DNA of 38,382 nt from Acidobacteriaceae bacterium (GTDB lineage Bacteria > Acidobacteriota > Terriglobia > Terriglobales > Acidobacteriaceae): contig JAJPKO010000043.1 in NCBI GenBank assembly GCA_021323655.1, positions 86,337 through 124,718 of the forward strand, read 5' to 3'. The notes beneath the pieces were generated by a model. That model was not told the origin of the DNA. It saw only the letters and a list, made by a program, of their open reading frames with translations, and did not search any database. Below, piece after piece: positions 1 to 8,733 of the stretch (positions within the stretch are counted from its first letter, which is position 1; each line of letters starts with the position of its first letter). The position numbers and the translations under genes were made by a program.

Positions 1-198
1 CGGAAGCGAGTCGACGAGTGAATCGGCAAGAAATGCACGAACTGAGATTTCCCCCGACAAGAAGTGTGCTGTCCTATCGGATTGTCTTTGAGAGTGATCG
101 GGACCTTCATGCGATGGAACAAATTCTCTTTGTCTTCCGTATATTGATCCGGCGCTGTTAGCGGACTGTAATTCGTCAATCGTCAGGAGATCTGCCCT

Positions 199-1923
199 GT
201 GAAGAGTGTGGCACTTCTTTTCTTGGCCTTCGTGGCTTGCATACGGTTTGTCGTTCCGACTTATTCTCTCGCTGACCAGCGCAGCGACGAGGTAGATAAG
301 CTGTTCGCTCGGTGGAACACATTGTTGACGCCCGGCATGAACATCGCTGTTTTTCGCGACGGGAAGCCGGTCTATGCTCACAGCTATGGAATGGCGAACC
401 TGGAGTTATCACATCGTAACGATGCAAAACTGGTCTACCCGATCGGTTCGATATCCAAGCAATTCGCCGGCTATTGCATCCAACTGCTCGCCAGCGAGGG
501 CAAGCTCTCTCTTACAGATGATGTGCGGCATTACATTCCAGAGATGCATGACTTCGGCGAGCCGATTACGCTGGAGATGTTACTGAACCATACCAGCGGC
601 GTCCGGGATAATGTGAGCCTTCTAATCGCGAAAGGCCGACGTGTAGATGATGTCATCCAAGAGCAGGAATCCTTTGATATCACGACTCGCCAAACCGGTC
701 TCAATTTCCGACCTGGCTATCGCTTCCGTTACAGCAACGGGAACTATGTGCTCCTCGCAAAAGTGGTCCAGCGCGTCTCAGGAATGTCCTTCGCTGCGTT
801 TCTGCAACAGAGGGTCTTCAATCCACTGGGAATGAAGCAAACGTCCGTGGTGAGCGATCCCATGAGAGTGACGGCCGGCCGTGCTTACGGCTATAGCGGA
901 GAGCATCCCATCGTGCCACAGTCGTCCTCGGATTCAACATATGGCAGTACCGGGATTCTCAGTACTGTAGGCGATTTAGCGATCTGGAGTGCGCAATTCT
1001 ACGAACCAGGATCGATGACGCCGACGGTCTTTGCCGCAATGAAGAAGCCTGGCATTTTGAGCGATGGTATTCCGATCACTTATGCTTCGGGACTCCACGT
1101 GGAGAGTTTTCATGGGCTGGCTTACGCGGAACATACAGGAGAAGTGCCAGGATTCAAGGCCGATCTTCTGGTGTTTCCAAAGCAGCGGTTCTCGGTCATT
1201 CTGCTCGCCAACACGGATACATGTAATCCGGCCGAGCTGGCCTTTGCGGTTGCAGCAATCTATTTAAAAGGTGAATTCCCGACTGAAGCCACGCGCCCGC
1301 AATCCGTGTCATATCCGGCTCATGCGCTGCTGAAGCAATATTCAGGAACCTATGAGATTATGTCTGGAACATCGCTGATCGGGCCGGGACGCAGGATGAG
1401 CATTACAGTGGACGGTGATGCACTCCGCTACAATGATGAAAAGCTACCGCTACTCGCCTCATCGGATCATGATTTTTATTCGCAGGTGAGTCCGATAAAA
1501 ATCAGCTTTCTTCCCCTGAAAAGCAGTCCCGAGACTTGGATGGCGGTCCTGCACGACTCGTCCGGAACAGACTTCGCCGGCAGACGAGTCGAAGGGATCA
1601 CTTCGCCAGAGACAACGACGGCGCCCCCCTTGCCACTCTCCGCGTATGCCGGACTCTACTACTCCGCGGATATCGACACGGTATACGCGGTGCTCATCGA
1701 CGGGCAAACACTGAGCCTGCGAACTCCGCGAGGCGAAGTTCCCATGGTGCGGCGCTCTGATGATATATACGAAGTAAAGGGCGATATGCCGGAGGGAAAG
1801 GTCTCAGGAACGCTGATGTTCAGTAGAGACAACTCGGACGCCAGTGGATTCGCGCTTACGCTCGCCGGAGCGCGAGCAGCTAACGTTCGGTTCACTCGAA
1901 TGAGCGGTAAAGCTGTTCGATAA
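199..1923 (+). CDS. Exported serine hydrolase, beta-lactamase/penicillin-binding-protein fold
   Basis: Class C beta-lactamase-like (Pfam Beta-lactamase) serine hydrolase of 574 residues, probably a periplasmic peptidase or esterase rather than a true beta-lactamase. An N-terminal signal peptide is visible (positively charged start, hydrophobic residues 4-20, then a YSLA region before residue 26). The catalytic triad motifs are all present: S-x-x-K at S84-K87, Y-x-N at Y178-N180, and H-T-G at 312-314. Residues about 370-574 form a second beta-rich part, as in family members with a C-terminal lipocalin-like (DUF3471-type) domain. The start is GTG, chosen because AGGAG lies 9 bases upstream and the signal peptide begins there. 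It stands alone: no gene precedes it in the window and the next gene is on the other strand. The substrate cannot be read from sequence. Confidence 0.9.
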   Translation: MKSVALLFLAFVACIRFVVPTYSLADQRSDEVDKLFARWNTLLTPGMNIAVFRDGKPVYAHSYGMANLELSHRNDAKLVYPIGSISKQFAGYCIQLLASEGKLSLTDDVRHYIPEMHDFGEPITLEMLLNHTSGVRDNVSLLIAKGRRVDDVIQEQESFDITTRQTGLNFRPGYRFRYSNGNYVLLAKVVQRVSGMSFAAFLQQRVFNPLGMKQTSVVSDPMRVTAGRAYGYSGEHPIVPQSSSDSTYGSTGILSTVGDLAIWSAQFYEPGSMTPTVFAAMKKPGILSDGIPITYASGLHVESFHGLAYAEHTGEVPGFKADLLVFPKQRFSVILLANTDTCNPAELAFAVAAIYLKGEFPTEATRPQSVSYPAHALLKQYSGTYEIMSGTSLIGPGRRMSITVDGDALRYNDEKLPLLASSDHDFYSQVSPIKISFLPLKSSPETWMAVLHDSSGTDFAGRRVEGITSPETTTAPPLPLSAYAGLYYSADIDTVYAVLIDGQTLSLRTPRGEVPMVRRSDDIYEVKGDMPEGKVSGTLMFSRDNSDASGFALTLAGARAANVRFTRMSGKAVR

Positions 1924-2127
1924 AGAGCGACACAACCGCTCCAGTGATAACAGTATGGGCGTTCTTCCAATCCTTGGACCTGGGGCTTCTAGTCTCGTCC
2001 GAGTGAGTCTTTGTAAAGACTAATTTATGCCGACGTGTGAGTTGCTCATCTAGGAACTGCGGCCCCGTGAGGCAATCGACTATTTTCAAGGCTTTAAGGG
2101 TGAGACCACTTGGATACGAGATCTTCC

Positions 2128-2928
2128 TTAATCCCGCCGTCCCATTCGGTAATCGAGATACAAGACATGACCTTTAATCTGGTCACCTGCGCGGTATCTG
2201 GGAAACTGTGCCATCTTCACCATCTGAACAATGGCACCCGGGTTCCCCTTGCTGCTTTCTGCGAACAATTTCAGAACTTCCTCGAGATTGGAGGCCCAAA
2301 GATCGGTTTTCCGCGCTTCCCACCGGACAAATTCCATCGCGATTTGGGGAGCGAATTCCTTCACTTCCAATCGCTCCGAACTCCTGGCGCACATGGGCCG
2401 TAATGCGCCGATGTCCTCCATATGCGGCGTGCGAGCTACAAAGATGACGGGGGTGCGGTCGAAATAGTTCAGATCCTTTATGAGGCCCGTGGCGACGCGG
2501 GACGGCCCGCTAATCTGATCGATCGCCAAGGAGAAAGGATGCACATCGAGCGCGCGCTGCACGATTCCCTTGAGTCCGGAACTGCTTATTGACTGCGGAT
2601 TTGGCGGAAGGTCTACGCCTCGTTTTCCAACGCGGCGCAGTTCTGCAATTAAAGTCAGAAGTATTTCTCGCGGCGAGTCCACCCTGGGCACAAAAAGAGC
2701 AAGTGGTTGGGTTTTCAGAAAGGCGCGTAAGAGACGCGTTTTCCCAACAACCTCTGAGCCAAAAATCAGAAGCGACTTCCGCTTTTCAGCGTGGGCCTGG
2801 AGGCGAACCATCTCTTCCGTGCGCTCGACGGCAGCAAAGAAGAGTTGAGGTTCGATGTTGCCGTTATATGCGTGCTCGGGCACGGTAACGGCCTTATTGG
2901 GCAACGGTACTGTGGACAAACCGCTCAT
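2128..2928 (-). CDS. P-loop ATPase, TniB/NACHT-like, orphan
   Basis: A 266-residue AAA-type ATPase. The Walker A loop is G57-S-E-V-V-G62-K63-T64, Walker B-like is F-S-L-A-I-D137-Q-I, and a strand ending in V-A-R-T near 163-166 fits a sensor I position. The C-terminal third is helical. Overall this resembles the single-domain AAA proteins related to TniB/ExeA, but no transposase, secretion gene or partner is nearby, so the role is open. It starts inside the last 35 bases of the pyrophosphatase gene, on the same strand, so it is probably co-transcribed and translationally coupled with it and would share the fluoride-switch leader. Walker B has Q where the catalytic glutamate normally follows the aspartate (D137-Q138), which suggests weak hydrolysis or a regulatory ATP-binding role. 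Confidence 0.75.
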   Translation of the reverse strand: MSGLSTVPLPNKAVTVPEHAYNGNIEPQLFFAAVERTEEMVRLQAHAEKRKSLLIFGSEVVGKTRLLRAFLKTQPLALFVPRVDSPREILLTLIAELRRVGKRGVDLPPNPQSISSSGLKGIVQRALDVHPFSLAIDQISGPSRVATGLIKDLNYFDRTPVIFVARTPHMEDIGALRPMCARSSERLEVKEFAPQIAMEFVRWEARKTDLWASNLEEVLKLFAESSKGNPGAIVQMVKMAQFPRYRAGDQIKGHVLYLDYRMGRRD

Positions 2929-3427
2929 GGCTCGACCGGATCACCTCGTATGCAGCTTCGCGGTCCTTCCACCCAAGGACCTTTGTTTCCGTGTTTTCTA
3001 GCTCTTTATAGACGGAGAAGAAATGCGCAACTTCCAGCAGAACGTGGGGCTGGATTTCCGTGTAGTTCTGAATATCGACGAATCTTGGGTTCCCCATCGC
3101 ATAGGCCAGGATCTTCTCGTCGCACACTCCGTGGTCCAGCATCTCGAACAGGCCAACGGGCCGAACGGCATAGATGCACCCCGTAAAGGTCGGCGTGTCG
3201 CCGAGGATCAGGATGTCGAGGGGATCGCCGTCCTGCGCGAGAGTCTGCGGGATGAAACCATAGTCGCCGGGGAAATGCACGGGAGAATGTAGGACCCGGT
3301 CCAACACGAAGACATTCATGTTGCGGTCGTATTCATATTTGTTGGTGCTGTCTTCGGGAATCTCGACGACTGCGGTCAGCACCTCTGGTGCCTTGTCGCC
3401 GATGGGCAGCTCAAGGTAGTTGTCCAT
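2894..3427 (-). CDS. ppa: Inorganic pyrophosphatase (family I)
   Basis: Soluble cytoplasmic enzyme hydrolysing pyrophosphate to two phosphates, which pulls biosynthetic reactions forward. The 177 residues match the family I length. Active-site residues of the E. coli enzyme are recognisable: K30-x-E32, R44, Y56, D66-G-D68-P-L-D71, D98, D103-x-K105 and the Y-K pair in a H-F-F-S-V-Y-K segment. An open frame extends 26 codons further upstream, but that stretch is a terminator hairpin with its T-run. The ATG at 3427 is preceded by AGGAG four bases upstream, so I start there. The 3' end overlaps the downstream ATPase gene by 35 bases. Fluoride is a classic inhibitor of this enzyme, which fits the riboswitch seen in its leader. 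Confidence 0.93.
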   Translation of the reverse strand: MDNYLELPIGDKAPEVLTAVVEIPEDSTNKYEYDRNMNVFVLDRVLHSPVHFPGDYGFIPQTLAQDGDPLDILILGDTPTFTGCIYAVRPVGLFEMLDHGVCDEKILAYAMGNPRFVDIQNYTEIQPHVLLEVAHFFSVYKELENTETKVLGWKDREAAYEVIRSSHERFVHSTVAQ

Positions 3428-3459
3428 CTGTCTCCTCATTCGCAATGCGATGCAGGAGC

Positions 3460-3490
3460 AAAATAAAAACCCCTGCCCAATCGCAGGGGT
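3460..3490 (-). terminator. Intrinsic terminator acting as the riboswitch expression platform
   Basis: On the minus strand an 8-bp stem (ACCCCTGC at 3490-3483 with GCAGGGGT at 3476-3469) closes a six-base loop and is followed by a T-rich run (TTTTATTTT, 3468-3460). It ends 32 bases before the ppa start codon. The 5' arm reuses the ACCCC that would form the aptamer pseudoknot, so terminator and ligand-bound aptamer are mutually exclusive. That layout predicts read-through into ppa when fluoride is bound. Confidence 0.85.
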
Positions 3491-3541
3491 CATCAGCCGG
3501 TCCATGTCGGGCGGCGGTTTATGGCGGATCCCTTCGCCATC
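3484..3541 (-). promoter_or_regulatory. Fluoride riboswitch (crcB motif) upstream of ppa
   Basis: Reading the minus strand from 3540: stem ATGGCG / CGCCAT (3540-3535 with 3526-3521) around the loop AAGGGATC, then ATAAACC, a second stem GCCG (3515-3512) / CGGC (3499-3496), then TGATG (3495-3491) and ACCCCTGC. This is the order of the crcB-motif aptamer: GGCG-8-base loop-CGCC, then an AAAC linker, a second hairpin and TGATG, with a loop-to-3'-strand pseudoknot. Loop GGGAT can pair with ACCCC in 4 of 5 positions. From established knowledge, fluoride riboswitches control crcB and eriC and sometimes fluoride-sensitive enzymes such as pyrophosphatase and enolase. The assignment was made by eye and needs a covariance-model search. 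Confidence 0.85.
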
Positions 3542-3544
3542 TTC

Positions 3545-3574
3545 AACCTAGCACAATTCTTAATCGAACGGCAA
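3545..3574 (-). promoter_or_regulatory. Sigma-70-type promoter for ppa leader
   Basis: Minus strand: -35 TTGCCG (3574-3569), an 18-base spacer, and -10 TAGGTT (3550-3545) with an extended TGC directly before it. The predicted transcription start (about 3539-3537) falls at the first base of the aptamer, which supports both calls. Confidence 0.65.
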
Positions 3575-3821
3575 TGAAATCCCGCCACCCTGCCATCCGG
3601 TTTGCCAACGGCCAAACACAGCAAATCGCGGTTCAATGAGTCGATTGGCGATTACGAACTCGTCGAGATGAGCTATTTGACAGCTATTCGTCGGATTTGA
3701 AGAAGCTGCAAAAAGGAGGGAAGAACGCCACTTCACGAGACATTCTTCCCCTTCCCACGAGGTCGAAAATGCGGAGACCGCATGAACACGGAGTATTTTC
3801 GACCCTGTGGAAGCTTCCTGC

Positions 3822-6491
3822 CTATTCGGTTCGCAACGCCTGCGTCGGATTGATTCGCGACGCTCTCCATGCAGGAGCCAAGCAGGCCAGAACCGCGACC
3901 GCCAGCAGAGTGGCAATTACGCCGGTGAGAACCATGGGGTCGAGAGGCTTCGTGCCGAAAAGCATCGACTGAAAGATGCGTGTTGCCGCGAAGCTCATCA
4001 TCAAACCAAGCCCGAGGCCGAACAGTGCTGGCCGGAGGCCATCCATCAGCATCAGTTGCAGCAGTTGATCTCGTTGCGCGCCGAGCGCCATGCGGATTCC
4101 CAGTTCCGAGGTCCGCTGAGTGGTAAGGTACGATAGCACGCCGTACAATCCCACCGAAGCAAGAATCAGCGACAAAATAGCAAAAGCCAGCACAAGGGTT
4201 GCGCTTAGGCTGGCATTCACCAGGGACGCGCCAATGATCTGCTTCATGGTCAGCACATCTGAGACCGGAAGCTCAGGATCGAGCGACGCGATCTGTTTTT
4301 GCAGCGGCACCGAGAATTGCAATGGATCCGTCGCCGTGTGAACCGCGAGCATCGCCCCGCCGCGGCCCTCAAGGATGGGGAAATATATTGTTGCTTTCGG
4401 CTCTTTGCCAACCTGGTACAGGATGTCGCCGACGACGCCCACAATCTCGAAATCCGCGAGGTTAGGTGCTCCATAGTGGGCGCGGCCTGGAATATGCAAA
4501 TGTTTACCAATAGGATCTTCGCCGGCGAAATATTGCTGAACGAGTTGATGGCTCACAATCACCTTGTACGAGCGCGCAAGACGTTCGTCGCTGGTAAAGA
4601 ACCGTCCGCTCACAAGCGGAATTCCGAGCGCGCCGAAATAGCCTGGATCGGCCCAGCGCGTCAGCGCGTCGGGCAAGTGTTCGCCTGCCATGAGCGGAGG
4701 ATGCTCCTTCACCGTGAATTCGTCGCTGCCCCAGTAGCCTGCTCCCGGAACCGTGGTTCCCAATGCAGCGCCGCGGACTCCGGGCATAGCTCTCACTCGC
4801 GCCAGCAGCATTTCATTGAATGCGTTTTGCTTCTCCGGCGTGTCGTACGTTTTGCCGGGCAGGCCGTATTGTAAAGTGAGCATGTTGTCTACTACGCATC
4901 CGACGCTAGTTGCACGCAATTGCATAAAACTCTTGAGCAGCAGGCCGGCCGCCACCAGCAGCACCACGGTGATTCCAATCTCTACTGTGAGTAGCGACTT
5001 TCTGAGCGCAGTGCGCGAAACGCTGCTCGAGCCGGTCCGGACCGAAGTTTGCAGAGCCTTCAGCATTGACTTGCCTGTTGTGGAAAGCGCGGGCAGTAAG
5101 CCTGCAATCAGCGCCGCAGCGAACATGAGTGCGCAGGCAAACGCAATCACCGCCCCATCCATGTGAATGCTCTGCGCGGTGGGCAGATCCTTCCACGTTT
5201 TTGCCAGCCACTCAGTAGCGCCCAATGACAGCAGAATCCCGCCCCCACCCCCGGCTGCGCAAATCAGAATACTTTCAGCCATCTGCTCGCGAATCAAGGT
5301 GGCCCGCTGCGCTCCGAGGGCGCTTCGTATCGCCACCTCCTTCTGCCGTGCCGCGCCCCGCGCCACCAGCAGATTGGCGATATTGAGGCAGCCGATCAGC
5401 AGCATGCAGCCAACCGCGGAAAGCATCAACGTCAGAGGCTTCTTCACCTCTCCGGCGAGGTCGTCGTTCAGCGAGCGCGAAACAACATCTTCAGCCACCG
5501 GATCGTGCGGGTACTGCAAATGATTTTGGTACTGTATGGCGCCAACCTGCACGATTGCACGGGGCAGGCTTACGTCAGAGCGGAGCCTTGCCACCACCTG
5601 GCTCCCATGCCAGTCGTGATGCTGGAGCATCTCAGTACTGGCATCGGCTTTGTAGGGAACCCACAGTTGAATGCTGGCATCTGGATAAGCGAACCAGGAG
5701 GGCAGCACGCCGACCACAGTGTAGGGCTTGTCGTCAAGGTGAATCTGGCTACCCACAATCTTCGCGTCGCCTGCAAACCGCCTCTCAAACACGCTCCAGG
5801 TCAACATCACAACGGTGCTGCCGCGCTTATCGTCTGCCTCCGTAAAGTCCCGGCCCAGTGCCGGCTGCACTCCCAGCAGCGAAAACAGGTTCGAAGAACC
5901 TGCCTCTGCCTGGACCGACTCCGGTAATTCGTTGCGCACACCTGTGAGGTTGTACCCGGCGGGACGCATGATTGCCATGTCTTCAAAGCCGTGGGTCTTC
6001 GAGCGCCAGTCGTAGAAGTCGGCTGGTGCAACCGGGTGGTAGCTTAGTTCCCCTCCTCGAAAGTGTTCGTACACCATCACCAGCCGCGCGGGGTCGCGAA
6101 AAGGCAGCGGCCGCAGCAGGACGGATCGCACAACGGTGAAAAGCGACGTGGCAGCGCCTATGCACAAAGCCATGACCACAATCGCGATGATCGAAAATCC
6201 CGGCGTGCGGCTCAAGGTTCGAATCCCGATGCGAAGATCCTGCATGAGGCGCTCGAGTCCGTTCCAGTTCCAGGTTGCTCTTGTTTGATCGCGAAGTAGC
6301 GCCGCGTTGCCCAATTGACGCAAGGCAACAAGTCGGGCCTCTTCCGGACTCATCCCGCGTGCTCGATTGAATTCAATCTGCCGGTCCAGGTGATCTCGGA
6401 TCTCTTCATCGAGTTCCGCGTTAAGGCGGTTGCGATGAAACAGCGCGCGCAACCACAGCGGAATTGTGTAGATCCAGTGTTCAAATCGCAT
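3822..6491 (-). CDS. ADOP-family ABC transporter permease (MacB/FtsX type)
   Basis: Inner-membrane permease of 889 residues with the architecture of acidobacterial duplicated orphan permeases. A soluble prefix domain (about 1-85, with D-E-E-I-R-D-H-L and M-S-P-E-E-A-R motifs) leads into a first transmembrane helix near 97-120, a periplasmic MacB core, an FtsX domain of three helices (about 370-490), then a second core and second FtsX domain ending near 885. Such proteins usually have no ATPase gene beside them, and none is seen here. The likely role is export or mechanotransmission of a lipid, peptide or macrolide-like substrate. The start is an ATG with GGAGG eight bases upstream, lying inside the end of padR. 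The two genes are 3 bases apart and form an operon. Confidence 0.93.
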   Translation of the reverse strand: MRFEHWIYTIPLWLRALFHRNRLNAELDEEIRDHLDRQIEFNRARGMSPEEARLVALRQLGNAALLRDQTRATWNWNGLERLMQDLRIGIRTLSRTPGFSIIAIVVMALCIGAATSLFTVVRSVLLRPLPFRDPARLVMVYEHFRGGELSYHPVAPADFYDWRSKTHGFEDMAIMRPAGYNLTGVRNELPESVQAEAGSSNLFSLLGVQPALGRDFTEADDKRGSTVVMLTWSVFERRFAGDAKIVGSQIHLDDKPYTVVGVLPSWFAYPDASIQLWVPYKADASTEMLQHHDWHGSQVVARLRSDVSLPRAIVQVGAIQYQNHLQYPHDPVAEDVVSRSLNDDLAGEVKKPLTLMLSAVGCMLLIGCLNIANLLVARGAARQKEVAIRSALGAQRATLIREQMAESILICAAGGGGGILLSLGATEWLAKTWKDLPTAQSIHMDGAVIAFACALMFAAALIAGLLPALSTTGKSMLKALQTSVRTGSSSVSRTALRKSLLTVEIGITVVLLVAAGLLLKSFMQLRATSVGCVVDNMLTLQYGLPGKTYDTPEKQNAFNEMLLARVRAMPGVRGAALGTTVPGAGYWGSDEFTVKEHPPLMAGEHLPDALTRWADPGYFGALGIPLVSGRFFTSDERLARSYKVIVSHQLVQQYFAGEDPIGKHLHIPGRAHYGAPNLADFEIVGVVGDILYQVGKEPKATIYFPILEGRGGAMLAVHTATDPLQFSVPLQKQIASLDPELPVSDVLTMKQIIGASLVNASLSATLVLAFAILSLILASVGLYGVLSYLTTQRTSELGIRMALGAQRDQLLQLMLMDGLRPALFGLGLGLMMSFAATRIFQSMLFGTKPLDPMVLTGVIATLLAVAVLACLAPAWRASRINPTQALRTE

Positions 6492-6494
6492 CGC

Positions 6495-6830
6495 TCAGAC
6501 CTCCGTAAGCCGCAACACACCGGAAATGGCTGCCGAGATACGCTCCCAGTTAGCCGCCTCTTTCTCGAGGTATCGGCGTCCGAGTCGCGTGAGAGAGTAG
6601 AACTTCGCCCTCCGATTGTTTTCGGTTGGCTTCCATTCGGCATGAATCCAGCCCTGCTGCTCGAGCTTGTGCAGAGCCGGATAAAGAGACCCGTCGCTCA
6701 CCTGCAGCACGTCGCCCGAAACCTGCTTCAGTCTTTGGCTGAGAGCCCATCCGTGCAACGGCTCAAGAGCGAGGATCTTGAGAACCAACAGATCCAGGGT
6801 GCCCTGGACGAGGTCAGAAGGTTTGCTCAT
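6495..6830 (-). CDS. PadR-family transcriptional regulator
   Basis: A 111-residue PadR repressor with a winged helix-turn-helix: D-L-L-V-L-K-I-L near residues 13-20, H-G-W-A-L near 26-30, and the signature D-G-S-L-Y-P-A-L-H-K-L-E at about 46-57, followed by the wing and a C-terminal dimerisation helix. It is the first gene of the operon with the ADOP permease, the usual pairing in acidobacteria, and probably represses its own operon until an inducer is bound. The start ATG has AGAGGAG five bases upstream. Confidence 0.93.
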   Translation of the reverse strand: MSKPSDLVQGTLDLLVLKILALEPLHGWALSQRLKQVSGDVLQVSDGSLYPALHKLEQQGWIHAEWKPTENNRRAKFYSLTRLGRRYLEKEAANWERISAAISGVLRLTEV

Positions 6831-6840
6831 TCGCGCTCCT

Positions 6841-6884
6841 CTCGGTTACCGAGCAATAATAGTGTATCTCCCCTCGGTAAGCAA
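6841..6884 (-). promoter_or_regulatory. padR-permease promoter with likely PadR operator
   Basis: Minus strand: -35 TTGCTT (6884-6879), a 17-base spacer and -10 TATTAT (6861-6856). An inverted repeat CTCGG-TTA-CCGAG (6841-6853) covers the predicted start region, between the -10 and the ribosome binding site. A second half-site CTCGGTAA (6873-6880) touches the -35. Two copies of the same half-site at the promoter point to autorepression by PadR; that link is inference. Confidence 0.65.
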
Positions 6885-6988
6885 GAGGAATAATTACTAC
6901 CAAGGATCTGCGTTGATGACTTCAGAAGGAAGGCCAACGCACTCACCGAGAATCTCGACTGGCCTCTTTGTGCCGACAGCACAGCCTG

Positions 6989-8689
6989 TTAGAACAACGT
7001 CTGAACGTTCCACGGTGCGCAAAGACTGCGGTGGCTAGCCAGCATCAGAAGCATCAACTGCGATGCTCGCCGCTCTTCTTCGCTCGTCAAATGGCGACGC
7101 AAAGCGTCGTGGCGGAGGGCGTATCGTTGGGCGTCTTCAGCCATTCGCTCGAAGAATTGCGCATGTGCATTCAACAAGGCCTCGGCGGCCCGGCCTTTGC
7201 CCAGATTCCCGACGATCATGGCAAGGTGAAGCAGACAAAGGCCGGGCAGCCTTCCGTTGATCGAAGCTTCGAGCCGTCGTAACCCGGCAACTGCGTCGTC
7301 AACCGCTTTGCGCTCTGCCTCAACGCGAACCTGACAGACCTGGCAAGTATCCGGCGAGCCACCAAGGTGAGTGATGCTTTCCGCAGTCCATGCAGGTCCG
7401 TCGCCTCGCGCAGCCGCATTCTGCAGTTCCGCAGCCATCCGGTGGGCAAGCTCCGGATACGCGTTGCAGACTCCGTAAGGAGAGGAAATGTTCTCGTACT
7501 GCCACGTGTGCAGGGAACAAAATCCGCCCCTGGCCGCGTGCTCCCGTTGCGCCTCCCGATTGATGACCAAGTCGTATTGATGCTTGCTCAGGAAGTGAAA
7601 GACGGCATCCAAAACCTGTCCGCAGATCCGGCATCCGCTCCGCTTCTCCAAGTCCAAAGAGATCTGGGCGGAGACGTCCTCCGTTGCATAGTGACGCCCT
7701 TCAGCTGACGAATGCTCTGCCTCTGGCTCCCGAAGTTCTCGGAGACGGTCCAAGAGCGATTCATACGCTGGACGTCTTTCGATTTGCCTCTCCAGGTTCC
7801 GCCGATCAAGCAGAAAGTCCTTGATGCGGTCGTACATGTTTGAGAGAAATGCTTCCGCTCGTTCCTCGATGAGGAATCGAAGCAGCTCTTCCTCGAACTC
7901 GAGGATCCCGCTTGCGGCGACGCGATCCGGCTCCTGCGCCTGCTTTGCCTGAAGGGCCTCCTGGGCAGAAACCGAAAACACCTGTGGTGTCCTGTGAAAA
8001 GAGAAGCGCTCCAACTGAGACTTCACATAGTCCAGGACCTGCTGACGCTCGTTCTCGCCAACCGTGTCCTGCTTATTCACGATCACAAAGAGTGTTTTGT
8101 CGGTCCCGCGGATTCTGTACAAAGCGCGATTCTCTTCGTCGGAAAGCGGACTATCGTAGCTCGTGATGAGGACGAAGGCATCGGCCTCCGGAAAGAACCT
8201 CTCCGTGGTCTGCGTGTTTTCGGCAATTGCCGATCCAAGCCCGGGGCTGTCGACGAAAAATACTCCGCGGCGAAGGAGTTCTACAGGCAACTCAATCTCT
8301 GCGTAGGCAACATTCTTTACGTTGCCAGGATTCGATTGCTGAGTGACATATTCTGCGAGGCGTGCGAGTGGTATCTCTAGACGAGGGTGTCTATCGATAA
8401 AGTTTAAGACGACTTGTGTCCGGCTGCCGTACCGAACAGTCGTGATCACCGATGTGAGAGGAAGAATTCCGGTCGGCAGATGGGCGGCACCCAGAATCGC
8501 ATTGATAAGCGTAGATTTGCCGCGGCTGAAACGCCCAACCAGCATCAGATTAAAACGGTCGTCGGCTAGGCGCATCAGGAGATCCCGCGAAGCGGAAAGC
8601 AGGTCCTGGTCCTTCGTGTCGATTGCTTGAGCAGAACGGATAAGTTCCGCCATTGAGAATTTCGCTTGCTCGTATTGCTTGAGGTCCAT
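6989..8689 (-). CDS. Dynamin-like GTPase with duplicated zinc-ribbon-like C-terminal domain
   Basis: A 566-residue bacterial dynamin-like protein. G1 is G52-R-F-S-R-G57-K-S-T60, G3 is D147-S-P-G150, G4 is N205-K-Q-D208. A helical stalk of about residues 260-330 follows. Beyond that, instead of membrane-spanning helices, there are two similar Cys/His units: C353-x2-C356 ... C391-x2-H394, then C449-x2-C452 ... C485-x2-H488. Each looks able to bind one zinc and recalls the DUF6062 pattern. Family members hydrolyse GTP to tubulate, fuse or stabilise membranes. The ATG at 8689 is chosen because GGAG lies six bases upstream; a TTG at 8737 would abut the previous stop but has no such site. It is the last gene of a four-gene minus-strand operon. 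Confidence 0.88.
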   Translation of the reverse strand: MDLKQYEQAKFSMAELIRSAQAIDTKDQDLLSASRDLLMRLADDRFNLMLVGRFSRGKSTLINAILGAAHLPTGILPLTSVITTVRYGSRTQVVLNFIDRHPRLEIPLARLAEYVTQQSNPGNVKNVAYAEIELPVELLRRGVFFVDSPGLGSAIAENTQTTERFFPEADAFVLITSYDSPLSDEENRALYRIRGTDKTLFVIVNKQDTVGENERQQVLDYVKSQLERFSFHRTPQVFSVSAQEALQAKQAQEPDRVAASGILEFEEELLRFLIEERAEAFLSNMYDRIKDFLLDRRNLERQIERRPAYESLLDRLRELREPEAEHSSAEGRHYATEDVSAQISLDLEKRSGCRICGQVLDAVFHFLSKHQYDLVINREAQREHAARGGFCSLHTWQYENISSPYGVCNAYPELAHRMAAELQNAAARGDGPAWTAESITHLGGSPDTCQVCQVRVEAERKAVDDAVAGLRRLEASINGRLPGLCLLHLAMIVGNLGKGRAAEALLNAHAQFFERMAEDAQRYALRHDALRRHLTSEEERRASQLMLLMLASHRSLCAPWNVQTLF

Positions 8690-8733
8690 TGCAATCTCCA
8701 CGTAATTTATTTCAAACAGCCCAGACTGCTTCT

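Noticed and set aside
3428-3505. Upstream extension of pyrophosphatase
   Set aside because: The extra 26 codons are the terminator hairpin and its T-run; the ATG at 3427 has a good ribosome binding site.
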